Positions 8,759 to 16,786 of a stretch of DNA of 64,000 bases are shown piece by piece (positions within the stretch are counted from its first letter, which is position 1; every line of letters begins with the position of its first letter). Both the position numbers and the translations under genes were made by a program. Below the pieces are notes generated by a model. That model saw only the letters and a list, made by a program, of their open reading frames with translations. It did not search any database and had not been told where the DNA came from. This stretch comes from Streptomyces pyxinae (GTDB taxonomy: Bacteria > Actinomycetota > Actinomycetes > Streptomycetales > Streptomycetaceae): the NCBI RefSeq assembly GCF_024756275.1, contig NZ_JANUGQ010000005.1:62001-126000 (forward strand). The letters run 5' to 3'.

Positions 8759-9196
8759 ATGACCACGGCCCGGCATCTGCTGACCATCGATCAGCTGCGC
8801 TCCCGCCCCTTCCCCGGGCGGCGCGGCAGGTCCGGCGCGGTCGAGAGCGGTCCGGGTTTCCATCTGGCCGAGCTGGCCGCCGGTGAGGCGTTCCACGAGG
8901 ACGGCGGCGCCGGCCGGGCGGCGGCCGAGGAGCAGTACGACGCCGAGCGCGAGGCCCTCGCCCTGCTGCTCGCCGGCCGCTGGGGGCCGCCGCAGCGGTT
9001 CGGCCTCTGGTCGCTGCGGCGGCGCGCCCTGGCCGGCGAGGAGATACCGGAGCCCTGGGCCGGGCTCGCGCACACCGTGCCGGACCTGTACCTCTGGCGG
9101 GTGGGGGAGCGGTGGCTGGCGCTGGGCGTGGCGCAGTGGGGTCCGGAGCTGGCGTTCCAGCTGCTCGCCGCCGTCACCACGACCGACCCGCCCTGA
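8759..9196 (+). CDS. hypothetical protein
   Basis: 145 aa from ATG 8759 (MTTARHLLTIDQLRSRPFPG). Codon use looks like a genuine gene (G/C third positions, compact acidic/hydrophobic pattern). Segments of note are AEEQYDAEREALALLLAGRWG and the Trp-rich end VPDLYLWRVGERWLALGVAQWGPELAFQLL. No signal peptide or membrane segment, and no family recognised. It sits alone between a repeat tract and the convergent mug gene. Confidence 0.7.
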   Translation: MTTARHLLTIDQLRSRPFPGRRGRSGAVESGPGFHLAELAAGEAFHEDGGAGRAAAEEQYDAEREALALLLAGRWGPPQRFGLWSLRRRALAGEEIPEPWAGLAHTVPDLYLWRVGERWLALGVAQWGPELAFQLLAAVTTTDPP

Positions 9197-9383
9197 GCCG
9201 GCCCGCCCCGCCCCCTGAGCCGGCCCGCCCCGTACGGGGTCCCGAGTCGGCCCGGGGCGAGCCGGGGGAGCCGTCGGCCGGGGCGCCATTCTGCCGGGGT
9301 CGCCCGGGGGCACCCGCCCGCCGACCGGTACCGTCCGGAGCCGGGGCACCGGCCCCGGCTCCGGGCGCGCCGCTGTCTCCGGC

Positions 9384-9941
9384 TCAGGACCTGGGCGGCT
9401 CGCCGGCGGCGGCCCGCAGCCGGCCGAACTCCTCGGCCATGGTGGTGAGCGACCAGTGCGCGTTGAGCCCGCTCGGGTTGGGCAGCGCCCAGATCCGGGT
9501 GTCGCCGATGGTCCGCTCCTGCGGGCCTATGCGGGCCGCCCGGTCACCGAAGGCGGTACGGTACGCGGTCACCCCGGCCACCGCCAGCCAGCGCGGGCGC
9601 AGGGTCTCGACCTTCGCCGCCAGCAGCCGTCCGCCCTCGCGCAGTTCCTCCTCGGACAGCTCGTCCGCCCGGGCGGTGGCACGCGCCGCCACGTTGGTGA
9701 CGCCGAGCCCGTACGACAGCAACTCCCCCTGCTCCGAGGGCTTCAGCCGGTGCGGGGTGAAGCCGGAGAGGTGCAGCACCGGCCAGAAGCGGTTGCCGGG
9801 CCGGGCGAAGTGCTCGCCCTTGACGGCGGAGAGCAGACCGGGGTTGATCCCGCAGAACAGCACGGACAGGCCGCTCGCGATCACATCCGGCACGGTGCGA
9901 TCGCGAGCGGCCTCCAGCTCCTCGCGGGTGATCCGGCTCAG
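9384..9941 (-). CDS. mug: G/U mismatch-specific DNA glycosylase
   Basis: About 185 aa. The uracil-DNA-glycosylase superfamily motifs of the Mug/TDG group are clear: GLSVLFCGINPGLLSAVKG (GINPG active-site motif), FARPGNRFWPVLHLSGFTP and, near the end, ALPNPSGLNAH. It removes uracil or thymine mispaired with G. The start is problematic. The family-typical N-terminus (ITREELEAARDRTVPDV) begins at a CTG (9939-9941) overlapping the purB stop as CTGA. The first normal start in frame is the GTG at 9893, which would cut off about 16 conserved residues. Coupled translation from purB by a rare CTG start is the likeliest reading. Confidence 0.85.
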   Translation of the reverse strand: MSRITREELEAARDRTVPDVIASGLSVLFCGINPGLLSAVKGEHFARPGNRFWPVLHLSGFTPHRLKPSEQGELLSYGLGVTNVAARATARADELSEEELREGGRLLAAKVETLRPRWLAVAGVTAYRTAFGDRAARIGPQERTIGDTRIWALPNPSGLNAHWSLTTMAEEFGRLRAAAGEPPRS

Positions 9942-11380
9942 AGGATCGCCCCGGGGGCGTAACCGGCCGCCGCCGGGTGGCGCTTCGCCAGCTCCTCGAT
10001 CCGGGTGACCACCACGCCGACCTGGGCGGCGGCGGCACCGGTGAACGACAGCCGGTCCGCCATCGCCGCGTCCAGCCCGGCCCGGTCCAGCGGGATGCGC
10101 TCGTCGGCGGCGAGCTTGTCCAGCAGTTCGTTCCGCTCGGCGCCGCCCTCGCGCATGGCCAGCGCCGAGGCCACCGCGTTCTCCTTGATGGCCTCGTGCG
10201 CCACCTCGCGGCCGACCCCCGCCCGCACCGAGGCCATCAGCACCTTGGTGGTGGCCAGGAAGGGCAGATAGCGGTCGAGCTCGCGGGCGACGACCGCCGG
10301 GAAGGCACCGAACTCGTCCAGCACGGTCAGGAAGGTCTCCAGCAGGCCGTCCAGCGCGAAGAAGGCGTCCGGCAGCGCCACCCGGCGGACCACCGAGCAG
10401 GAGACGTCGCCCTCGTTCCACTGGTCGCCGGCCAGCTCACCGGTCATGGAGGCGTAGCCGCGCAGGACGACCATCAGACCGTTGACCCGCTCGCAGGAGC
10501 GCGTGTTCATCTTGTGCGGCATCGCGGACGAGCCGACCTGGCCCGGCTTGAAGCCCTCGGTGACCAACTCGTTGCCGGCCATCAGCCGGATCGTCTTGGC
10601 GAGCGAGGAGGGCGCGGCGGCCAGCTGGACCAGGGCGGTGACCACCTCGTAGTCGAGCGAGCGCGGATAGACCTGGCCGACCGAGGTGAAGGCGTGCGCG
10701 AAGCCCAGATGGGCGGCGATCCGGCGCTCCAGCTCCGCCAGCTTGGCCGCGTCCCCGCCGAGCAGGTCCAGCATGTCCTGGGCGGTGCCGACCGGGCCCT
10801 TGATGCCGCGCAGCGGATACCGGCCGAGCAGCTCCTCGACCCGGGCGAAGGCGACCAGCAGCTCGTCGGCCGCGGTGGCGAACCGCTTGCCGAGGGTGGT
10901 GGCCTGGGCGGCGACATTGTGCGAGCGGCCGGCCATCACCAGCTCGGCGTGGTCGGCGGCCAGCCGGCCCAGCCGGACCAGCACCGCCACCGTACGGTCG
11001 CGCACCAGCTCCAGGGAGAGCCGGATCTGGAGCTGCTCGACATTCTCGGTGAGGTCGCGGGAGGTCATGCCCTTGTGGACCTGCTCATGGCCGGCGAGCG
11101 CGTTGAACTCCTCGATCCGGGCCTTCACATCGTGCCGGGTGACGCGCTCGCGCTCGGCGATGGAGGCCAGGTCCACCTGGTCGAGCACCCGCTCGTAGTC
11201 GGTGAGCGCGGCGTCCGGGACGTCGATCCCCAGGTCCTTCTGGGCGCGCAGCACGGCGAGCCAGAGCCGGCGCTCCAGCCTCACCTTCTCCTCCGGCGAC
11301 CAGAGGACGGCCAGCTCGGTGGAGGCGTAGCGGCCGGCGAGGACATTGGGGATGCGGGGCTTCTCAGACGCAGCAGTCAC
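9938..11380 (-). CDS. purB: adenylosuccinate lyase
   Basis: 480 aa from GTG 11380, the usual length for actinobacterial PurB. It splits adenylosuccinate to AMP and SAICAR to AICAR in purine synthesis. The fumarase/aspartase superfamily signature GSSAMPHKMN is present at about residue 300, together with GRSHNVAAQATTLGKR and HKGMTSRDLTENVEQ (substrate-binding segments). The catalytic serine lies in the signature loop. The gene ends overlapping the mug start. An AT-richer stretch upstream (about 11380-11410) probably holds its promoter. Confidence 0.97.
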   Translation of the reverse strand: MTAASEKPRIPNVLAGRYASTELAVLWSPEEKVRLERRLWLAVLRAQKDLGIDVPDAALTDYERVLDQVDLASIAERERVTRHDVKARIEEFNALAGHEQVHKGMTSRDLTENVEQLQIRLSLELVRDRTVAVLVRLGRLAADHAELVMAGRSHNVAAQATTLGKRFATAADELLVAFARVEELLGRYPLRGIKGPVGTAQDMLDLLGGDAAKLAELERRIAAHLGFAHAFTSVGQVYPRSLDYEVVTALVQLAAAPSSLAKTIRLMAGNELVTEGFKPGQVGSSAMPHKMNTRSCERVNGLMVVLRGYASMTGELAGDQWNEGDVSCSVVRRVALPDAFFALDGLLETFLTVLDEFGAFPAVVARELDRYLPFLATTKVLMASVRAGVGREVAHEAIKENAVASALAMREGGAERNELLDKLAADERIPLDRAGLDAAMADRLSFTGAAAAQVGVVVTRIEELAKRHPAAAGYAPGAIL

Positions 11381-11439
11381 GTGACCAGATTGTACTGTCG
11401 GTTTACGCAGGCCAGGGCCACGGTCCCGGTTGTGGCTTG

Positions 11440-12246
11440 CTACAAGTGCCCGGGGTCGGGGACGGCCCGGTCCGCCGGCTCGCCGTACGGCAGCAGCTCG
11501 GGGCGCTTGGCGGGGCGGCCGTCGCCGGAGGAGCGGCCGGTCAGCCGCCGCCCGATCCAGGGGCCCAGGTGCTCCCGGGCGAACCGGGCGTCCCCGATCC
11601 GCCGGGCCATCCAGCCCGGCGGCACATGCGACGGCAGCGGGGCCCGCCAGTCCTCCTCGGCGGGCAGCCCGAGCGCCTGCCAGACCGCCTCCGCGACGCG
11701 CCGGTGCCCCTCGGCCGTCAGGTGCAGCCGGTCCACGTCCCAGAGCCGCTGGTCCCCGAGCACCTCGGCCCCGTACAGATCCACCACCAGGGCGCCGTGC
11801 CGGGCGGCCAGCTCGTCCACGTACGAGAAGAGCCCCTCCATGCGCGGCCGGAACCGCTCCATCACAGGGCCCCGCCGGCCCGGGCTGCGCATCAGGACCA
11901 GCGTCCGGCAGGCGGGCGCCAGCCGCTCCACCGCCTCCTCCAGCGAGGCGCGGATCCGCCCGAGGTCGCACCCCGGACGGAGGGTGTCGTTGAGCCCGCC
12001 GACCAACGAGATCACATCCGGCCGCATCGCCGTCGCGAGGTCCACCTGCTCGGCCACGATCTGGGCGATGAGCTTGCCCCGCACCGCCAGATTGGCGTAC
12101 CGGAAGCCGGGCGTCCGGGCCGCGAGCCGGGCCGCCAGCAGATCGGCCCAGCCCCGGTAGGTGCCGTCCGGCAGCAGGTCGGACATGCCCTCGGTGAAGC
12201 TGTCGCCCACCGCGACAAAACTGGTGTATCTAGCATCCGTCTCCAT
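11440..12246 (-). CDS. SGNH/GDSL-family hydrolase
   Basis: 268 aa. Catalytic blocks are in order: GDSFTEG (block I, Ser at about residue 15), the Gly in LAVRGKL (block II), GGLND (block III, Asn) and DRLHLT (block V, Asp and His, about 192-195). This is the fold of acyl esterases and lipases. No signal peptide, so it probably acts in the cytoplasm. The C-terminal 60 residues are Pro/Arg-rich. The natural substrate cannot be predicted. Start at ATG 12246; the frame upstream is repeat DNA. Confidence 0.9.
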   Translation of the reverse strand: METDARYTSFVAVGDSFTEGMSDLLPDGTYRGWADLLAARLAARTPGFRYANLAVRGKLIAQIVAEQVDLATAMRPDVISLVGGLNDTLRPGCDLGRIRASLEEAVERLAPACRTLVLMRSPGRRGPVMERFRPRMEGLFSYVDELAARHGALVVDLYGAEVLGDQRLWDVDRLHLTAEGHRRVAEAVWQALGLPAEEDWRAPLPSHVPPGWMARRIGDARFAREHLGPWIGRRLTGRSSGDGRPAKRPELLPYGEPADRAVPDPGHL

Positions 12247-12298
12247 GGCGAGCCCATGGTAGACGGAGCGGCGCCACCCCGTGCGAGGGGTCCGCGAT

Positions 12299-12364
12299 CC
12301 GGGCGGTGTCCCTGCCCGGTGGGTCCGCGTCCCGGGCGGTGTCCCTGCCCGGTGGGTCCGCGTC
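12299..12364. repeat. 33-bp tandem duplication in the spacer
   Basis: Two adjacent copies of a 33-bp GC-rich unit (core GCGGTGTCCCTGCCCGGTGG) between the SGNH gene and the CBS protein gene, followed by shorter degenerate echoes to about 12420. No gene is visible here. Confidence 0.6.
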
Positions 12365-12482
12365 CCGGGCGGCGCACCCCCATGCCGAGGCCGCGTCCCG
12401 GGCGGCGTCCCCGCACGCCGGGGCGCGGGGTCCGGGCCGGCCCCGCGTGCCGGCCGGCGGACCGCCCGGGTGACCGGCGGTG

Positions 12483-13499
12483 TCAGGACGCCGGGCGGCC
12501 GACCAGTTCGCGCAGGACGTCCTCCATGGTGACCAGCCCGGCCAGCCGGCCGTCCTCGTCCAGCACGGCGGCCAGATGGGTGCGGCTGCGGCGCATCGCG
12601 GTCAGCACGTCGTCCAGCGGGGAGGCGGCCCGCACCCGGGCGATCGGCCGCATCGCGGAGACCGGGAACGGCACATCGCGCGGGGCGGCGTCCAGCGCGT
12701 CCTTCACATGGAGATAGCCCAGGATCCGGCGGTTGGCGTCGACCACCGGGAACCGCGAGAACCCGGACTCGGCGGCCAGCGCCTCCAGCTCCTCCGGCGT
12801 GGTGCCGACCCGGGTGCGGACGACCCGCTCCAGCGGCATCACCACGTCCCGCACCGGCCGCCGCCCCAGCTCCAGGGCGTCGTGCAGCCGCTCGGTGGCC
12901 CGGTCGTCGAGCAGCCCGGCGTCACTGGCGTCGGTCACCATCCGGGCCAGCTCGTCGTCCGAGAAGGTCGCCGCCACCTCGTCCCGGGTCTCCACCCGCA
13001 ACAGCTTGAGCAGACCGTTGGCGACGGCGTTCACCGTGAAGATCACCGGGCGCAGCGCCCGCGCCATGGCCACCAGCGGGGGCCCGAGCAGCAGCGCCAG
13101 CCGGGAGGGTTCGGCCAGCGCGATGTTCTTCGGCACCATCTCGCCCAGCAGCATGTGCAGATAGGTGGCCACGGAGAGGGCGATCACGAACGAGATCGGG
13201 TGCACCACGCCGTGCGGCACCCCGACCGCGTCGAAGACCGGCTCCAGCAGATGGGCGATGGCCGGTTCGGCCACGATGCCGAGCACCAGGGTGCAGAGCG
13301 TGATGCCCAGCTGGGCCGCCGCCAGCAGCGCCGAGACGTGCTCCAGGCCCCAGATGACACTGCGTGCCCGGCGGTCGCCCTGCTCGGCGGCCGGCTCGAC
13401 CTGGCTGCGGCGCACCGAGATCAGGGAGAACTCGGCGCCGACGAAGAACGCGTTGGCGACCAGGGTGAGCAGGCCGATCAGCAACTGGATCCCGGTCAT
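12483..13499 (-). CDS. CNNM/CorC-type membrane protein with CBS domains (second of pair)
   Basis: 338 aa. The N-terminal DUF21 (CNNM) transmembrane domain spans about residues 1-180 with the motifs ANAFFVGAEFSLISVRRS and LGEMVPKNIALAEP. A CBS pair follows (about 200-335, VMPLERVVRTRVGTTPEE and MRRSRTHLAAVLDEDGRLAG, MEDVLREL). The family includes hemolysin-C-like and Mg2+/Co2+ efflux or homeostasis proteins. Unlike its partner it lacks the C-terminal CorC_HlyC domain. Its ATG overlaps the stop of the upstream paralogue by 4 bp (ATGA), so the two are translated together and may form a heteromer. Confidence 0.9.
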   Translation of the reverse strand: MTGIQLLIGLLTLVANAFFVGAEFSLISVRRSQVEPAAEQGDRRARSVIWGLEHVSALLAAAQLGITLCTLVLGIVAEPAIAHLLEPVFDAVGVPHGVVHPISFVIALSVATYLHMLLGEMVPKNIALAEPSRLALLLGPPLVAMARALRPVIFTVNAVANGLLKLLRVETRDEVAATFSDDELARMVTDASDAGLLDDRATERLHDALELGRRPVRDVVMPLERVVRTRVGTTPEELEALAAESGFSRFPVVDANRRILGYLHVKDALDAAPRDVPFPVSAMRPIARVRAASPLDDVLTAMRRSRTHLAAVLDEDGRLAGLVTMEDVLRELVGRPAS

Positions 13500-15133
13500 C
13501 GGCCCGCCTCCCCGGTGGCCGGGCCGCTCCCGGAGGCGCGGCCGTCCGGGCCGCTCCCGGAAGCGGGTCCGGGGCCCGAGCCGTGGCCGGCGCCGTCGCC
13601 GGCGCCGCTGCCCGGGGCGGACGCGGGATCCGAGCCGGTGCCGGGGCCGGTGCCGGGTCCTGAGCCGTCGCGTGGGCCGGTGTCCGACCCGCGGCCGTCC
13701 GGTCCTGAGCGGCGCCGGGAGCGGCGGCCGTTCGGTCCTGAGCCGTCCGGGGTGCCGTCGCCGCCCCGGCGGCCGGGCGTGTCCGGGCCGGCGCCGCCGC
13801 GCCCGCCGGGTCCGGCCGGGGGCTCCGGGCGGTCGGGGGCGTGCATCAGTACCCGGGCCGCCCGCCGGCCGGAGGAGTCCACCACGTCCAGACACCAGCC
13901 GGCCAGCTCCACCCGGTCACCGACCGCCGGTATCCGGCCCAGCTCGGTCGCGACCAGACCGGCGAGGGTCTCGTACGGGCCGTCCGGCACCCGCAGCCCG
14001 ATCCGCTCCAGCTGATCGGTCCGGGCGGCGCCGTCCGCCGACCACAGCGCCCGGCCCCCGGCGTCCTCGCCCGCCCGGGCCAGATCCGGCGTCTCGTGCG
14101 GGTCGTGCTCGTCGCGCACCTCGCCCACGACCTCCTCGACGATGTCCTCCAGCGTCACCACCCCGGCCGTGCCCCCGTACTCGTCGATGACCACGGCCAT
14201 GGTGGCCTTCCCGGAGAGCCGGTCCAGCAGCCGGTCCACCGTCAGCGTCTCCGGTACGAAGAGCGGCTCCCGCAGGATGTCCGCGACCGGTTTCCGGCTC
14301 CGGTCCGCCGCCGGAACCGTCAGCACGTCCTTGATGTGGGCGGTGCCCACCACCGAGTCCAGACCGCCCCGGTAGACCGGGAAGCGGGAGAGCCCGGTCG
14401 CCCGGGTGGCGTTGGCGACGTCCTCGGCCGTGGCCTGCGCGTCCAGCGCCACCACCTGCACCCGGGGGGTCATCACGTTCTCCGCGGTCAGCTCGGCCAG
14501 ATTCAGGGTCCGGACGAACAGCTCGGCCGTGTCCGCCTCCAGGGCACCCTCCTTGGCCGAGTGCCGGGCCAGCGCCACCAGCTCCTGCGGTCCGCGCGCC
14601 GAGGCCAGCTCGTCGGCGGGCTCCAGACCCAGCTTGCGCACGATCCGGTTGGCCGTGTTGTTGAGATGGCCGATCAGCGGCTTGAAGGCGGCCGTGAACA
14701 CCCGCTGCGGGGTCGCCACCACCCGGGCCACCGCCAGCGGCGAGGAGATGGCCCAGTTCTTGGGCACCAGCTCGCCCACCACCATCAGCACCACCGTGGA
14801 CAGACCCGTGCCGAGGACCAGCGCCACCGAGGAGGCCATCGAGTCGGCGAGACCCAGATCCCGCAGCGGCCCCCGGATCAGGGCGGTGATCGACGGCTCG
14901 GAGAGCATGCCCACGATCAGATTGGTCACCGTGATGCCGAGCTGGGCGCCGGAGAGCTGGAAGGTGAGCGAGCGTACGGCGCCGAGCGCGCCCGCCGCGC
15001 CCCGGTCACCGCGCTCGACGGCCCGCTCCAGCTCGCTCCGTTCCACCGTGGTCAGGGAGAACTCGGCTGCCACGAAGGCGCCGCACAGCACGGAGAGCAG
15101 CAGCGCGACGAACAGCAGAAGCACTTCGGTCAT
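13496..15133 (-). CDS. CNNM/CorC-type membrane protein with CBS and CorC_HlyC domains (first of pair)
   Basis: 545 aa. DUF21 membrane domain (about 1-185: CGAFVAAEFSLTTVERSEL, VVGELVPKNWAISSP), a CBS pair (about 205-340, VMTPRVQVVALDAQAT; VIDEYGGTAGVVTLEDIVEE) and a C-terminal CorC_HlyC transporter-associated domain (about 365-435, GPYETLAGLVATELGRIPAVGDRV). A disordered tail of about 100 Gly/Pro/Asp/Arg residues follows, unusually long for the family. It is the upstream partner of the coupled pair. A role in divalent-cation homeostasis is inferred from family members. Confidence 0.92.
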   Translation of the reverse strand: MTEVLLLFVALLLSVLCGAFVAAEFSLTTVERSELERAVERGDRGAAGALGAVRSLTFQLSGAQLGITVTNLIVGMLSEPSITALIRGPLRDLGLADSMASSVALVLGTGLSTVVLMVVGELVPKNWAISSPLAVARVVATPQRVFTAAFKPLIGHLNNTANRIVRKLGLEPADELASARGPQELVALARHSAKEGALEADTAELFVRTLNLAELTAENVMTPRVQVVALDAQATAEDVANATRATGLSRFPVYRGGLDSVVGTAHIKDVLTVPAADRSRKPVADILREPLFVPETLTVDRLLDRLSGKATMAVVIDEYGGTAGVVTLEDIVEEVVGEVRDEHDPHETPDLARAGEDAGGRALWSADGAARTDQLERIGLRVPDGPYETLAGLVATELGRIPAVGDRVELAGWCLDVVDSSGRRAARVLMHAPDRPEPPAGPGGRGGAGPDTPGRRGGDGTPDGSGPNGRRSRRRSGPDGRGSDTGPRDGSGPGTGPGTGSDPASAPGSGAGDGAGHGSGPGPASGSGPDGRASGSGPATGEAGR

Positions 15134-15269
15134 CGGATCACCTCCATTCCATGATCCGCCACCGGGCGCGGGCATGACGACAGGACGGGACAGAACACGG
15201 GACAGAACGGGACGGGACCCGGTGGTCCGGGGGCCCGCACGGTGCCCGGCCCGGTCCGGAGCCGGGCGC

Positions 15270-15755
15270 TCATCGGCCCGCCTTCCCGGCTTCGCCCCGG
15301 TCGGAACCGGGCCAGACGTACGGCAGGTCGTCCGGTACGCCGGGGAACCGCGTCCCGTAGAAGTCCGGGTCCTTGCGGACCAGCGCCGACTGGTGGCTGC
15401 GGTGGAAGTCCGGGTCACCCAGCCAGGGCGGCAGCTCGCCCGCCCCGGCCAGCAGGCCCTGATCCCGTACGACCGTCCCGGGGCGGTGGTCGCCGAACCC
15501 GGCCAGCAGGGTGCCGGCGCAGGTGTCGGCCCGGCCCTGCGCCGTCCAGTGCCCGCACACGTCCAGGCCGTAGCGGACCAGCGCCTCCTCGTACCCGGCC
15601 CACATCCTCACCGCCGGGTGCCTGGCCCAGCCGTACCCCGGCACGGTCAGCCCCCGGAACACCTGGAGCGCCTCCACTCGCTGCTTGCCCAGGCGGCGGG
15701 TGTCGAGCGCGGCGGCGGAGGCCAGGAAGTCCGGGTACGGCAGGAAGGTCTGCAT
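15270..15755 (-). CDS. MSMEG_6728-type protein related to pyrimidine-dimer DNA glycosylases
   Basis: 161 aa. The N-terminus MQTFLPYPDFLASAAALDTRRLGKQRVEALQ is typical of this actinobacterial family, which is annotated as related to T4 endonuclease V-like pyrimidine-dimer glycosylases. The segments HPAVRMWAGYEEALVRYGL and FHRSHQSALVRKDPDFY are also characteristic. The biochemical activity has, to my knowledge, little direct support, so the repair role is family inference. It is on the same strand as the CBS pair but upstream, about 135 bp away. Confidence 0.8.
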   Translation of the reverse strand: MQTFLPYPDFLASAAALDTRRLGKQRVEALQVFRGLTVPGYGWARHPAVRMWAGYEEALVRYGLDVCGHWTAQGRADTCAGTLLAGFGDHRPGTVVRDQGLLAGAGELPPWLGDPDFHRSHQSALVRKDPDFYGTRFPGVPDDLPYVWPGSDRGEAGKAGR

Positions 15756-15917
15756 GGAGCGTCCCTACCCGGTTCGGCGCCGACCAGTTCCCGCCCGAGC
15801 GGGGGAGACCCGGCCGCGCACCGCAGGGGGACGGCATGGGACCGGGCCGCCCCGCCGCGTACCCGGGGGCAGGGTGCGGCGGGACGGCCCGGGGTGTGTG
15901 GACCGGCGGTGCGGTCG

Positions 15918-16454
15918 TCACCACATGAGGGCGTCGGCGGCGGTGTACTGCCAGTAGGTCACCTGGGCGGAGCTGTCCACCCAGACACCGGCCTTGGGCA
16001 GCGCGGGCTTGGCGGGCGCGCCGACGGAGCCCGTGTCGGTCCTGTTCACGAAGTGGACCTCCAGGCGGTGGGCGGTGTAGCCGTGCGTACCGGAGCCGTC
16101 GGCCGCCGAGGTGGTCACCCCCGCGTACGCGCTCTCGCCCGGCATGAGGGAGACGACGGCCTGCGGCTGGCTGTCCCGGTTGACGGTCGTGGCGGCCTGA
16201 GCGTCGTCGAAGCGCAGCGCGGGGGCGTAGTACGCGTCACAGAGCGTCTTGCCGGTGTTCTTGACGGTGATCAGCAGGTGGTTGACCGGGCTCTTCACCG
16301 GGGTGACGGTCACCTTGGTGGTGGCGGCGGCGCAGGTCACCCGGGCGGGCTCGCCGCGGCCGGCCGCCACCGCCTGCGAGGGCGCGCCCAGGGCGACGGC
16401 GGTGGCGAGGGCGGTGCCGGTGACGGCGAGGAGCTGACGGGTGCGAAGACGCAT
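15918..16454 (-). CDS. secreted DUF4232 protein
   Basis: 178 aa. A signal peptide is evident (MRLRTRQLLAVTGTALATAVALG, with AVAAG near residue 30). The mature part is the DUF4232 domain found on many Streptomyces exported proteins, with the two Cys (VTCAAATTK and KTLCDAYY) that likely form a disulfide. Function unknown; usually a beta-sandwich near the cell surface. It is divergent from a membrane-anchored HTH protein, so the two may be linked. Confidence 0.85.
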   Translation of the reverse strand: MRLRTRQLLAVTGTALATAVALGAPSQAVAAGRGEPARVTCAAATTKVTVTPVKSPVNHLLITVKNTGKTLCDAYYAPALRFDDAQAATTVNRDSQPQAVVSLMPGESAYAGVTTSAADGSGTHGYTAHRLEVHFVNRTDTGSVGAPAKPALPKAGVWVDSSAQVTYWQYTAADALMW

Positions 16455-16786
16455 GGGCTCTGTTCCTTACTGAACTGAACTGATACGGATGCGGGAACCG
16501 CTGCTGAGACGTGATCGTGTACGTATCCGGTGGCGGCCGGAGCCTCCGGGCCCGGCGCGCGGGGGCGCCGGAAGCCGCTCGGGCGGGCAACGTGACCGGG
16601 GTGCACGGTCGTTCGCAGCGAGCGGCGTGCTTGGATGGCCACAGCTTGCGGGGTGATCCGTCCCATCGGCCAGCGATGCCGGGGGAATGGGACGGTGGAA
16701 CGGCCACGCAGCCGCTGACCTGGGGAAACGACCCTCCCCTGGGACGCTGGAACGGGACGGACGACATGCTCGGGGGAGAGAACACG
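16455..16786. other. 332-bp divergent spacer
   Basis: It lies between the DUF4232 gene and the HTH gene. A clear ribosome site (GGGGGAGAG, 16772-16780) precedes the HTH gene. No strong promoter matches and no additional gene were recognised. Confidence 0.5.
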
